From contig OZ025279.1 of assembly GCA_964019165.1 (NCBI GenBank), positions 196,001-260,000 of the forward strand: 64,000 nt of DNA, read 5' to 3'. The notes below the pieces were generated by a model. That model was not told the origin of the DNA, searched no databases, and worked only from the letters and a program-made list of their open reading frames with translations. Below, one piece after another: positions 42,641-55,268 of the stretch. The translations under genes and the position numbers were made by a program. Origin of the DNA: Mastigias papua (Eukaryota; Cnidaria; Scyphozoa; Rhizostomeae; Mastigiidae). How positions within the stretch are numbered: the first letter of the stretch is position 1; the number at the start of each line of letters is the position of its first letter.

Positions 42641-44386
42641 TCAGATAATACAGTTAGATTCAAGATGTTCATGGCATCTTTGTAGCATTGGGTCCATCTC
42701 AAGCACCTTCATTAAATCCTTCTTTAAATCTTCAATCCCGTACCTGCACTGCTTTTCATGTATTAGTGCTAAATGCCTGATATATGTTGCTGCGTATCTT
42801 AGAGTCTTTATCTTTGAGAGACTTCTATCCTCATTGCCATATGTCGGTACCATTCTACGTAACCTCTCAAACGCATCGTTTAGCTCTGCCACACGCTTTC
42901 GTTCCAACCAGTTTGCAAGTGCCCTACTCTTTTTCCCCGAATCTTTTTCTTTGTGTTGCTTGGCTAATGCCTTTTTGTCTTTCCCATTTGTATTCTCACT
43001 ATCTTTTCTACTGAATAAGAATGCCTCCATGGTTGAGATTTCTTCACATTTCATATCACATTCTTCTTCAGTTTCCTTCTCATCTTTGGAAATTGACTCT
43101 ATAGCTCTTCTTTTTGATATCAATTCTTCATCTGTCCATGGTTTTGGGGATTTTTTTTCGCAGCTGTTTACGTTGAATTGCATTCCTCCTTGCATGCCAT
43201 TTTTGATAAGTCCTTTTGTTATCAAGAGACTATCACCTCTATTGGCTACAAACGGTTTGTCATATCCATTCATAGTTTCATAATCTTCAATACATGGCTC
43301 ATATTTTTTATCAGAATTTTTATTTTCTAGTTCTGTTTTTCTTATTGTCATCCATGAACTTTCCTTTGGAGAGCATTGTTTTTCTTCTTTTATTTTTGTC
43401 TGTCGAATTTTCAGTCCATTTGATTCACAATACCCAGGATTCCTCTTCAGCCATTGACCAAGTCCATATTCACTATTGGCAGATGCGTTAACATTTGCTT
43501 TTAGACATTCCCTACATCCACAGTATTCCTCTTTAATTCTATAGTTGCAGATATTCATACCTGCACTTGACACTTCATATCCAGTTTCTTTCATTCTTTC
43601 AGTTTTTTTAACTTCTTTTGCTGTTGATGATTTTCTGTCTAAGATCTGTTCATTAGAGTATCTTGGTGTAGTATTTTCTTCTTTTACCCTTTCAGGTTTG
43701 CTTTTTCTTTGCCGCCAATGCTGATAATTTTGTTCTACGTTACTACCAACATACTCTTCTTGTGGGTCATTATTAACTTCAAAACACGGCAATTTTCTTT
43801 GATAGCAATGTTCTGTTCCTTTGATTTCCTCTTCTCGAGTTGCAGCTTTTGTCCTCTCCACTAACAATGGGTTGGTGAAATAGGAACTACCTCTCCCTTG
43901 TGTCACATCAAAATCACTTTCAACCTCCTGGCAATGCGATTTTTTTGCGTTCGATTTGTTTCTCATTTCTATCTCATACTGCTTTCTAGAAGACATATAC
44001 CTTCGAAAATAGATATTTTTCCTTATTTGGCATTCTGTGCACGTGCATCTGTCAGGTAGCAACGCAACTGGCCGCTTTATGCTCTGCCTTTCAATTTTAT
44101 CATGGTCCCCATTTATCCTTGAATCGCTAATTTTCAGAGAAGATATCATTCTCATATCGACCTCATCGTCTCCTTTTTCTCCCTTTTGAATCTTCATAGA
44201 AGTACTTTTAGTCTCTTGGTAAAATACATTTTTATTCTGCTTTCTAGTATTTTCTGTTAAATGCGTCAGCTTCGTGATATCTGTTTTTCCTTCCTCGCTG
44301 TCTATTAGCACCGACTCGAATTTTGCCCTCTTTTTCTCTTGCAAGTCACTCTGGTCTTCCCATAAACTTTTCTTGCTTATCGGCAT
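42641..44386 (-). CDS. Large single-exon bHLH transcription factor (class A-like)
   Basis: One open frame of 581 codons plus stop. The bHLH lies at about residues 488-539: basic region [12 protein letters not shown], helix 1 [15 protein letters not shown], loop TYGNEDRS, helix 2 [17 protein letters not shown]. Most group A proteins read N-x-R-E-R-x-R-V here; this one has N-W-L-E-R-K-R-V, so Leu replaces the Arg before the DNA-contacting Glu, while Glu and the later Arg are kept. The [13 protein letters not shown] and LSKIKTLR stretches place it with neurogenin/atonal/Ptf1-type dimerising factors, but I cannot name a subfamily. The roughly 487-residue N terminus is charged, Lys/Glu/Ser/Asn-rich, with Cys clusters (RCTCTEC near 112, YCGCREC near 300) that could bind metal. 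Most relatives have 150-350 residues. The ATG at 44386 is the first in frame; an AG at 44411-44412 upstream could be a 5'-UTR acceptor. It is convergent with DNAI3. Confidence 0.88.
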   Translation of the reverse strand: MPISKKSLWEDQSDLQEKKRAKFESVLIDSEEGKTDITKLTHLTENTRKQNKNVFYQETKSTSMKIQKGEKGDDEVDMRMISSLKISDSRINGDHDKIERQSIKRPVALLPDRCTCTECQIRKNIYFRRYMSSRKQYEIEMRNKSNAKKSHCQEVESDFDVTQGRGSSYFTNPLLVERTKAATREEEIKGTEHCYQRKLPCFEVNNDPQEEYVGSNVEQNYQHWRQRKSKPERVKEENTTPRYSNEQILDRKSSTAKEVKKTERMKETGYEVSSAGMNICNYRIKEEYCGCRECLKANVNASANSEYGLGQWLKRNPGYCESNGLKIRQTKIKEEKQCSPKESSWMTIRKTELENKNSDKKYEPCIEDYETMNGYDKPFVANRGDSLLITKGLIKNGMQGGMQFNVNSCEKKSPKPWTDEELISKRRAIESISKDEKETEEECDMKCEEISTMEAFLFSRKDSENTNGKDKKALAKQHKEKDSGKKSRALANWLERKRVAELNDAFERLRRMVPTYGNEDRSLSKIKTLRYAATYIRHLALIHEKQCRYGIEDLKKDLMKVLEMDPMLQRCHEHLESNCII

Positions 44387-44831
44387 AAATATTGATGTTC
44401 TTCTTTTTCTAATAGTTTTAGGATTTCCTTAAAAAAATATATAATGATTATATTAGATTTATTAACAGAGTTAGAAATTGGAAACAAATCAATCACAAAT
44501 TGTTACCCTTTGGGTAAGGTAACTGCATTTATCTAAACTAAGTTCTTTGATGCATTTTTTCCTTGCAAGCATTGAGCTTTCATCATACGATTTACTTTCC
44601 ATGGTGTATATATTTTGCAAGAAGTAATCAGCCTATATTAGCTATCGAAGGTTTCCTTGAATAATGATAAAACAGTGTTTAAAGATCAGAACCCCCGTCA
44701 TCTCTATTCGTCTGCATATGAGTTTAACCGCAATAGTCCTGGGTACTAGTTACAATGGCAGGTCAATTGACAAAGTTGGATTTGCGGCGATTTAGAAGCA
44801 CAGTGGGAAATCTTTATGGGACTGGCAACAG

Positions 44832-45098
44832 ATGTTTTTAGATTCACAGCTGCCAACCAGATGGCTTTCATCTTTTAATGCTCTAAAATTGTCAATATTA
44901 ACAATAGAGGAAATCATGGAATTGTCTGACATGAACTGGCCTTTGTTCCTAAACAAAAGAGTAACCAAAGTGATGAAAAGACACACACAAGATAAATTAT
45001 CTTTGTTTGAACCGAATATAAGAATAAAGAAAGACAGAAAACAAAATCTTATTCCTATTTGCAATTCAAAGCAACAAAACACATACAGCTGGCTCTGA
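44832..45098 (+). CDS. Small ORF of unknown function, divergent from the bHLH gene
   Basis: The 88-codon frame starts MFLDSQLPTRWLSSFNALKL, continues with acidic and basic stretches (TIEEIMELSDMNWPLFLNKR, LFEPNIRIKKDRKQN) and ends SWL. A separate frame opens at an ATG at 44755 with good context (MAGQLTKLDLRRFRSTVGN) and stops just inside the first. The two could be one gene broken by a frameshift, or two pieces joined by splicing I cannot see. No domain is recognised. It lies about 370-450 bp from the bHLH start, on the other strand. Confidence 0.35.
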   Translation: MFLDSQLPTRWLSSFNALKLSILTIEEIMELSDMNWPLFLNKRVTKVMKRHTQDKLSLFEPNIRIKKDRKQNLIPICNSKQQNTYSWL

Positions 45099-47479
45099 TC
45101 AAATTTTCATAATATCTTGTGTTTATCAACTTTTCTCACAACCAATAAGAATAGGGGACTCAATAATAGAAAAAGCAAACAATATACGTGGTGAGTTTAT
45201 TCTGTTGTGAAGTCTGAAAGGCAGATTTAATAAGAAGTCATGCTTTCTGCCAGAGTGCTTTCATTCTACTCCTAAAACAGATGACATTTAGTAAGGCCTT
45301 TTTCTCTGATGGGTACCCCTTGCTCATTCTAAAAACACTTTCCAACGTGATATATCGCAAAATTATCCCACCGAAAATCAATTTCATTTGTCATTATGAC
45401 TGTGATCAATTGAAACTTATCTTCGGCTGCTGTTTATGAGGCTGATAATTTCTATTCCTCAAAACTGCGAGAAACAGCAAATATTTCGGGCTTGATTAGA
45501 ATTTGACATGACCCAGTCCCCCGCAATTGCTCTGGGTGGCTTTATCCCATTTCAGATATGATAGGAGCACCTCATAAATTGACAACCTTGCGCAGTTTTA
45601 TGCTGGAATGATTATATTCAAATTCTGATCTCAAAGGAGTGCGCAACGAATTATGCAAGAGCACGTGGACGTGATATCAAACACTTACGATGGAGTAATC
45701 AGAATATTCAAATCAGACTCTTAGTACAATTGGTCTTGTAATCACAGGCCTGTTCTGCAAAACAAAAGGCCATTTTCCGGTTCATTTCTCGTGCCTGTCT
45801 CTATCCATAAACTGTAGAACAAAAATGCCAGTATTTATAGCTCATTTACACATTATAGCTCATTTATAACAGTTTGCGTTTTTGGTGCTCTTCTAATGTC
45901 TAGGTAGTGACTTGCCGTTTAATAATAGATATCTCCTAGCATTTTTGCAGGTCATACGAGCGTCATTGCAAGTTCTCTTTTCATTGTTTGAAAGTCTTGG
46001 CATCCACATGGTGTTTCTTACCTCATCATTTATATACTTGTAAATAGTTTGCTTATAAGTAGTGCATTTCTACACATTTGCATGATATTTTTCACAGAGA
46101 TATGTTTGTCGTAGGTTTCGTCTTAATAAACTAGCAAATATTGTTGAATCCTTCGCACATGTGAGATGATACAAAATACACACATTCATTACCCTTTAAA
46201 TCGTAATGTACTCTTGCAATCATCGCTCAAGTTTTGGAATATAGCATCTTTGTGTTTGTAGGTCTTGTTGAATAGAGGTTGCCTTCATTTCTCTACATGA
46301 TACTTATGCGTTTGTTTTTGGTTGTTCATTCAAGATTCTAAACTCATATGATACTGCAAATAAGTTTAATGAGAAATTGATGTACTACCTTTTGTAGCTT
46401 CCTCCCATCCTATGTTTGTTCTTGTTTCGTCTTCTCCTTTGTGAAAGCACGAAATTTGGTAATTTTGAAGCAATCTTGGTGTATCTGCAATCGACCATCT
46501 CCTTTCCTTCTCTCCCTTCTCCGGTTTGTGTACTGTTGTATGTGCATCATGTTTTTTGAACTTTTTTACCAAAAACGTTCTAGGCATAGTATTGGTAACT
46601 TCCAACTTGAATGCCAACTTTAAAGCCGGCTTCTACTCTTAAAAGCCCCTTCTTCTCTTCCTAATAGTGAATATAAGTTAAGAGGATCAAAAGGTAATGA
46701 CCGTTGTAATTTAGAAAACTAATGAAGAGTGCGTTGTTTAGCTAAGCTTTCTCAGAAGGCCAATGTACACCTTTTGTGCGATGAGTTGATGTTGAATTAA
46801 GGTTAGCGGTGCTTTTACAGAGCAGTTTGCCAGCTGGTTTCTTATTTGAAAACCATCTGTGGTTTGTGATCGTTCACCTGAATCTTATCAATCAATCTAA
46901 TCATTTATCGTCGATCTACTTAACTTGCTCTCAAACAACATCTTTTTAATACATTGAACCGGGGGTTGCTTTTACAGTGTGAATCTATTTTCTCTCTCTA
47001 CAGGCGCTGTCTATAGTATAATATTGTCCCCTAATTTAAGCACCTTATCGCAAGTTGACTATAACCATTTTTATGTATAGAGCTAAATAGCGTTTAGTCG
47101 TACCCTAGATAAGTTGGACTTTCGCTTAGTGGGGCTAATTTTTCCTTCCCTTGGATTTACTTACCAAAATCAGACCAAAATGCTCCGTTTAATTCGTACC
47201 CAGGATATGTCGGACTTCCACTTAGTCTTACAGATTCTTAAAGTCCCATCGGCCAAAATACTCCGCTTTACTCGGACTACGCACTCAGTTTTTTCCGAAA
47301 GATGGCCTTAATGCTCGAAGGTTTAGAAACTTTTTTTGGAAATGAAAGTCTTAAAGATTTATCAGACTCGAATACTTGAGTATTCTGTTTGAATTTGGTT
47401 TTTTGATTGAGATGCTTTACCAATTTTCTGGCCTTTCGTCAATTAGCACAGTAAAGGCAGTATAAGCTACACACGCGGA
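45099..47479. other. Interval without a supported gene
   Basis: AT-rich DNA with short open frames only. I found no recognisable domain, no paired exon structure and no strong repeat. Confidence 0.55.
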
Positions 47480-47486
47480 CAATAGC

Positions 47487-47940
47487 AGAAAAGTAAGAAA
47501 TATTTAAAAGAAGTTAACAAAGGAGAAACGTGTGCTGCAATTTCACGATGAATTCCCATAACAGACGTTGTCTGGGTGGCTTAAAAGACGATCTGCAATT
47601 GATGATGAAGCAGAGGAAAGCAACGGAAAGTCAACATGCTATTGAAGTACTTGTTAAGTTTGCCCGTGTTCACAGAATATGGAGAAACAGGAGCAATCGC
47701 TTTAAATGCATCCTCCTTAATTAAAATGGAGCTTGATCGCTCTATGACTCGTGAAAATTGTAAATCTTTTTTAAAAAGCAGTAGGAAATATAGTTAATCA
47801 TTTAAATCATAAATATGGTCCATAGGAATATTAATGTGTGTTTGTATCAACGCTTTGAAGGTGACTAAATATAATCTTTATAAGCCAGATTTTCTCCTAC
47901 TTTTTCACGAAAATCCGACTTAGTGAAAGATTGGGTTAAA
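47487..47940 (+). mobile_element. Decayed pogo/Tigger-like transposase fragment
   Basis: A frame near 47487 reads KYLKEVNKGETCAAISR, a stop, IP, then in another frame QTLSGWLKDDLQLMMKQRKA. This matches the psq-type helix-turn-helix of pogo/Tigger transposases (usual pattern: a KGE...IAxxFGIPxSTLSxWLK core). Flanks near 47100-47235 and 47910-47930 carry AAGTTGGACTTTCGCTTAGT and the inverted-looking TCCGACTTAGTGAAAG, similar to Tigger terminal repeats. No catalytic domain remains. Confidence 0.45.
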
Positions 47941-50900
47941 CAGGCATTTGATAAACTAGGACCAATTTCCAATTTCCCTTGTGCAGTGACTTTCTTAACG
48001 AGAATACTCGAGCTGGTGTGCCTCCGCAGTGCTACGCAAACATAGAGGCACTACACAAACATAATACAGAAATACATAGGTTTTTATCATAGGAAATCTA
48101 TGCAGCAAAATATGTAAATCATGAAAATCGGAATTTCAAATGTGTATCAACTTGTCAACTTTCTTAGGTCTCAAAAATCCAATATTGAACGTTCATAACT
48201 TTTTGAGCAGTCGATTTCATATACATATCTTCAGCATGCACGAAGCTAGTGGTGGGAACGGGGCACAATACCCTTCCAACTAGAAGATTTTGCCCCTCTT
48301 TTTCCCCTAGAGTTTTAAGCTGGAAGTATGCTTTTGCCTAAAAACAGACATTTGTCAACGATTTGGATTTAATGCAAAACAACTAGAATATTAAGGTTTC
48401 TTGCTCGCACATCACTGATTCTATCTTTCTTTCTAAAATGGGTGTATCTCCAAATTTGGAAAGTGCATTTCCCTAGAACCTAAAAGGTGTGGTACCAAGA
48501 AGTTGCTTTGGGACGAAGATCCCATCCATCCTATCTCGATACTGCTTCACTTTTTCAGAGCTAGTCTCGTTGCTGATCTGCAGAGTTCTATCGTTGTACT
48601 CCCACATATAGAAAACTTACTTCTTGCTTTCTGTGTGCCTTTTTGACTTCGTTTTTTGGCACCAATTTATTTTAAAATTCTGATTTTAAATATTTTCCCT
48701 GTTTCTGTATCATCTTTGCGGCACTAAATGTCCAATTAGAGTTGACGAACTATTACTACAGCTTGATCAAAAGAGCTCTCAAACTGAGAACTTCGCATTG
48801 CGCTAGCCTCCTTACCCTTGCAATCAATTACGCATCCCCTTAAAATTCAACAACTATCTCACAATGGATGCGAAAATGACTCCCCATTGTGTATAACATT
48901 CTGTTGTGCTGTGATTTACAAAAAAATTACAAGCTCCATTATTTCGTTTAAACTGATATTTGTGGAACTTTTACACTCAGTATGATACGTACGCCGATGA
49001 CCGAGGCCCCGAGGGCTGTAGCAAAGCCCCCCCCCCAACAAAGGAAGAAAGAGAAAAGATACATTAAGAGGGAGATTAGATCAAGATCAAATAATGAAGA
49101 ATATTATTCTCTGATATGGTTTGTAATGCAGAAAGTAGTTGGTAAGGAATGAATGCTATATTTTGCATTAAGCATGTGCAAGAGACACTCCTGATAACTT
49201 GTTTTCCTCGCTTTCGTCAGTTACAACCTTTTGCTTAAAGGAATCTATGTCCCTCTAGAACCTCACTGTAAGCATGATATCATGTTTTTGAGGTGACTAA
49301 TGGTGGTTAATAAACACAAAACGCTGACTGTTGTCCATTTGCCACAACTATCACCTCTTTTAACAGATAAAAGCAATGTTTATTACTTGATTTGTTGGTT
49401 TCAAAGCAAAGTAAAAACTGCATTTACTGCTGTGGTGGAAAATGAGCGTCTGGTTCATTACTTTTCTGATGACTTTCATGGTAGTTGGGAGTAGGAGGGT
49501 AGAAGGATAAAGATGACGACACAAGAATTACCCTTTAGTGTTTGATACGGTTAGCGAAATGAGGGAGGCTGGGGATAGTCCAATATAGCTCTATCTAATT
49601 AAATTTTATTTCTAATAAAACAACCCCTCATAATAATAGAACTATGTAGCTTTTACCTCTAATAAACTTCCACGCTCGGAATCTTGCACAGGAAAAGGGC
49701 AATGGGGGCAAAATTTGGTTACTGGGCACCAAAGCTGTGACTTTAGTTCCGTTTTGTATGCTATTATTTTCTTCACTAGAGTTCGTATATTTCAATGTAC
49801 TGATTGCATTTGTCAAGTAAATTGTATTTCCGAAATGATACATGCCAGTTGCTAGTTTATGAATTAAACGATGAATTACTTTCGCGAAGTTTTGCGATGA
49901 TCAAGAATAGCGTTGCTCAAGACACACCTTGCCCCCCTTGATTGCATTTTCTTCTGTGGGACAGAGGTTACTCTGCACTTCATTTGCTGGTTTTTACTGA
50001 AGTTGGAGATTTGTTGTAGTTGGAAATCGAAAAATCGGCAGTTATAAACATGACAAAATCTTCATATTTACAATCAAGAGAATTTAGCTTTGACATCCAA
50101 CAGAAATTCTGTCAGTCAGACATTGAGCCACGATGAGAAAATATGCTAAAACTTCAATATTTCTTCGTATCTTTATTCTTCTACCTTTCTCTTGTCTAAT
50201 TTCCTGTCTGCTTCTTTAACTACTCTTTCAAACCAATAACAAGCCCTGTCTTCACTCACAACTGCTTTCGTCTTCCAAATCCAGTTGATTAACTCATTGC
50301 TGCGGGCACAAGGTGAGGGTGCGATCCCCCCCATTGCCAGCATGTGACCTTGCTTCCAAGTGACAATGTTTGATACCATACAGGAAAGCATTTTGAGCGT
50401 TTTTGCATGCAAGGGCGCTTTGGCAATGGCATTTTTCTCAACATAAATCAAACAGCAGTTTTAATTTCCGTAATGCAAACTTTGATTTGCAGAAGAAATA
50501 GATATATATCTAAGTAACATCTCCAAAAGTCCGAAGGTGGCCTATCATGGTTCGCCATTGTTCTCAGCTTTTTATTCATTCGTAATAAGTTGTATCATAA
50601 TAGTCTAAAAACCGCACATTTCACATATTCGTTGTCGGCATTAACCTTCGAACTCCTGAATCTTGGGCCATCTTGCAGTTCTCTCCGAAGTTTACCATGC
50701 TGTCTTTTCTAATCAGTAATATGCTGCGTTTGTTCCAATGTTTGTCACAGTGGGCCTGTTCCACTCTTAATAAAGCTGCATTTATTTCATTATTCTATGG
50801 GAATTGCTCAAAATGACAAACATAAGTAGCAATTTTAAAATTCCAAGATATATTCAAAGTTGGTTTACTGGTTAAATTCTATGGTATATCCTATGGCTCA

Positions 50901-52059
50901 CTTTCTCCTTGTTTATAAATTTCACTTCACTAAACGGCCTATGGGAACGTAGTTGGTTTTAGTGACGATAATTGTTTTCTGGTTTGTTGCAATTTCTTGA
51001 TTATATCTCAAGATTTTGTTTAAACTACATAATACAAAATTTTTGCAATGTCAACTGAGCAATCAGTATGGTGTGCTGCTATGCCTACTTGAAGTACAAC
51101 TTCCCCTTTCTAACTATTCATATGGTTCATATGCAAAGTTTGATGTAGATAAAAAATATATTGTTCAATGCTCATTGTCAACATTCAAAAATAGCTTTTA
51201 GGGAGGAAGACCTTGAAATAGAAAACATTGGAATTATCCGATGTGATAATCCTGAAATTGCTGACTTTTTCAATACAACTCAAGGTTTGGTTTTGACTAT
51301 ACATTCAATAAAATTTACAATAGTTCACCTTAGGCATTGGAAACAATTAGAGTTTTGTTATCAACCACAATATTGTAACACAGGATTGACGAGCTCTCAT
51401 ACAATCTTTCACAGCAGAGTGCCTTTACAGTATAATTAACTAATTGCTGAAAGTTCAAAACAAGCTATATTGAATTGCTGTTAAAGAAATATAATAAGCA
51501 TGATCAAATGATGAAACAAATTAAAATAGTTTAAAACTAAAAACCACTATTTAATAAACATCACAGCTGTAGTGATGCAGAGAGAGACAACATAGTACAA
51601 CAGAGACCAGTAGCAGTTAGGTGGAAACCAGTCTTAACATGAAAGTATTGTACAGAAAAGAATATGGCATCAAATTTTCAATCTAAAAAGAAGTACTTGA
51701 ACATGGTCTATTTCTGTGACTACTTTACCTAAAGCACTAGCCTACTTCAACAGGAAAACTATACTTTCATACTTACAATGTTGAACAAATCCTGACCATT
51801 AAAAACTGAGGAGACTATAATTTATACAGTCAATTATCAAATATGGTTCCAATTTGCAACTTGCAAAAATAGCTTGAGCTGCATTTTGACACCAATGGTC
51901 AATACAAATATTTGTATCTCATTTCTTGCTTTTCCAACAATTACCCTATCTTTCATCAGCATCATCAAATCTTATATTCTCTTAAACCAAAGTGTCCTTT
52001 ATGTAATCTTTCCTGATACTCCTCACAACTATCATCTGAATATGAAGTGATACACTGTG
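47941..52059. other. Interval with only weak coding hints
   Basis: Three things stand out. A 64-codon ORF at 49300-49494 (MVVNKHKTLTVVHLPQLSPL) has protein-like composition but no known domain. One exon-like block at 51202-51284 (plus) lies between TTTTAG and CAAG|GTTTGG and reads EEDLEIENIGIIRCDNPEIA then DFFNTTQ. A run of C lies at 49028-49038. The rest is AT-rich with short frames. Confidence 0.4.
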
Positions 52060-53854
52060 TCATTGATTGACATTTTCACATGCATCTATCCAATCACTGT
52101 ATACATCAATTGGCTCTGAAAGATCTTCATTTAGTCAAGGTAAAACACCCACACAAGCATGCTTTAAAATCTATTCAAATTATTCTAGTTCATCAATTTG
52201 GAAATTTTCTTTGATAAAAGTAGGCCTACATCTGTTGAACCTTTTGCTTTCACAAGAATGACAATGTGCTCTTATTCCCAATCTGTAATTAATACCATGT
52301 GCTGATTTAACTAAAACGTCTCATCAAATAATAATCACATTCTGAGAACTGGTAACAAACATATTTTCATTCTGCTCTACACACTCCGCATAATGTCATT
52401 TGCTGATCATCCTTTCAATGAGCACTGTGTGAGCAATTATCTCCTATCTTGTACATAAAACTTGCATAAATTTATAACTTTGAAGTTATTGAATAATGAC
52501 CAACCTGGTAACGATAGCATAAAAAGAAAAGGATACATGTAATCGATGTTTGATAGTCTTCTGCACAAACTCTACATGAAATACTTCCTATATTTCTTGG
52601 TCTGTCCCTAAGAATTGACCAAAGAACCATACTTTTATTATTCAGTGGATAACTATATTTCTTCTTAAGCACTTAGTAAAAACATACATGAAAAGCTGTT
52701 AACAATACTATCATAACGATTTGCTTCCAGATTGCCAATTAAAGGCACAACTGTACACAGCCCTCAAGATATCCCCCTGGGGGGTTATTTATTTTTTATG
52801 CCTTTTGGGTTGGGGCCTATTTGAGGGGAAGACATATTCAAGGAAGGGTTTACAAAATTACTTGACATAAGTCACACAAAAAGCTAATTGTCACAGCTCT
52901 CATCCTCCATAATATTAAAAGAGCAGTCTAAATCTAAGCCTTAGTCTTTAACAATTTGGAGTTCTAGCAGGGGGGGCTTATTTGAGGGGGGCAATCTGAG
53001 GATTTACAGTGTTGTAAAACTAATAAAATCTCTAGAACTAGGCAAACTTCAGAATGTAAAGTTTCTACCTAGCCACATACCAGTCCCCCATGACAGGATT
53101 CCTATAACCTCATATGAAGTATATCAGTCATCAAATTAATAGCAGTCACCTTAAGTTCCAACAAAAGTCTTCCCAGGCTAAATTTAATGCAGCCCATACT
53201 GGGAGATACCAGATAATACAGTACATTGTATTTAAAGTTGTTGATTATCCTATACAGTGCCAAATGAACTTAAAAAGTTCTAGAAGCACACCTGAACTTA
53301 AGAACTCTTTAAATCGCCCAAATTGACTTTATAACTTAGTATCTTTTTTATTATTTATTTAATTCATATACTTGTTGGTCTTCTAATTGTAAATATCATT
53401 CAAGAATGCTTGGCATAAAAATGTTTAATGTACTATACTTACTCTTTTAATGTACTTTTGACTAATATTATTTATTGTACAGTAGGTCTTAATTAGCTGC
53501 TTTATTGTGATATTTTAATTCAACCTACTGAAACTAAATCATATTATATCATACCACACTATAGTATAATATATCATATATTTATTCCATTGTATATACT
53601 CCATCATAGGACCATCAGATTAAATCCTGCTCGCCAGAAATGCACACAATTACACTAACTTGCAAAAGCACTGCCATTCAAAGTAATTCAGCATTCTAAT
53701 AGCAGCTAAGTATACAACTCTCTAATGCCTTTTCTTACATTTTGACATCGCAAGACTTTTCATGATTACAAAACGGACAATTGAATTGAGTATCCAATGT
53801 GCCAAGAATTTTTTTCTTTGTAGGCACTTTCCTCTTGGATCTTCTCCTTCCCAT
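52060..53854 (-). CDS. ELOF1: Transcription elongation factor 1 homologue
   Basis: Three exons: 53854-53739, 52607-52537, 52124-52060, totalling 252 bases, exactly 83 residues plus stop, the usual ELOF1 length. The protein starts [15 protein letters not shown], the basic tail typical of the family. It has two zinc-binding Cys pairs, CPFC (residues 26 and 29) and CRVC (50 and 53), the family core HEKSCDVKM, and the C-terminal [17 protein letters not shown]. All phases agree: Met39 is split AT|G and Tyr63 T|AT. ELOF1 binds RNA polymerase II near the DNA entry, aids elongation and supports transcription-coupled repair in the nucleus. The frame is open 23 codons further upstream, but MGRRR is the family start. 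Its promoter must lie just above 53854. Confidence 0.97.
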
Positions 53855-53923
53855 GCTACTAGAGACAAGAATCGGTGTATACTGATTCGGTTTTGTGACA
53901 GAACGAAGATCACTTTCTTTCAA

Positions 53924-55268
53924 AGTAGCCTGTCGAAACTTTACAGCATATGCGCATGCTCAATAAGTACAGTACACATGACATGTTTTTTAAATTCGAA
54001 AAATTTACTTTATGGAGGTTTATAAAATAGTTGTCAATGTTTGGTTATCAAAATGCTAGAGAAATGGGCGTTGCAGTTTGACTGAGTTAAGGGAATGGGG
54101 GTGGGACTTACGCCGCCACTGTCGGACAGTCATTAAGGCAACTATCAATACATAGCAAATCTAACCAACTTTTTAGATCATTAGAATGATGAAAAATGGT
54201 CAGTTTGGAATATATAAAAGGAACTGATGACGAATGAACAGTGTGACTTGCCAAGTTTCAGTATATTTCCAGATAGGCAGTTCTTGGATGTTCTTTCAAC
54301 ATGAGATAAATGCTTGAGATTTTACATTTTGCCATTGCTGGAGAACTGCTGGGGGTTGGCTGGAGATAAAATTGAAATATTGCAATCTATATGTGACGAA
54401 CAATTACTGAATGGTTTGGATGTATTGGGAATTGGTGCACTCTCAGGATACAACCGATATTTTCATGACCCATTGAGCGACCGAATGAGGCTATCGTTTA
54501 ACCCAGTTAAAGGGTGCTGAAGAACGAGTCCTTAGTATAGACCAGTTTTGACTGAGATCGAGATGCTCACTACTCTCTTCAAAATTTTTGTCAGCCGACA
54601 GAATCTTGAGACGAGGTCAATATACTATCGAATGCTTCATTAATTAATTGGTTTCTGTTAGGAATTCATTGACTGGGAGCCAAACAATAAAGATTGGTGT
54701 TTTATCCATTGGCTCATTTCCCCTAACAGATCCTTTTTGTTCCAATGAAATTCCCGTACTTGCTTTCAATTGTTATCATATATCTATACCTATGTTGCAT
54801 AAAGTCATGAATCTAAACGAAAGAGGACAGAAACGCTCATATCTTTATTTGAAATAATGCCTTTATTCGCTAGGTGTGACCAAAGTAACACAACAAAGTA
54901 TTTTGACTTGTTATTCCTTTCCAGCCAGCTTCGGACAGGCCAACAAAGGCTCAATCTTATTAAGAAGTATGTATTTTGCAGCTAAATCATGAACTCAATG
55001 TGTAGCAACGATCTTTGCATCCAACTAATTCAGCATGTTGTCTTAATAAACTCTAAAAGTTGGTGGTAAAAGGAAATAACCCAGTTCAGAAAAATGAAGT
55101 GTCAATTTCTATTCAAAAGCAGAAGGAATATCATCATCTTCTCATTAATAATTGCTTAAAGTTAATCAATTCCGCTTGATATTTGAAGATAAACACCAGC
55201 AATCTTTCAATGTTTGGTAACTGTATGGAAATTTAACCTGTGGCAAAAACTTGCTGCTTAAGGAAGCA
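53924..55268. other. Intergenic region between ELOF1 and the membrane-protein gene
   Basis: It should contain the promoters of two divergent genes. A frame open from 54314 to 54520 (ENCWGLAGDKIEILQSICDE) is protein-like but lacks an ATG at its start and has no known domain. I see nothing else to annotate. Confidence 0.5.

Noticed and set aside
42633..43283. 216-codon plus-strand ORF
   Set aside because: Antisense shadow of the bHLH coding frame; no domain.
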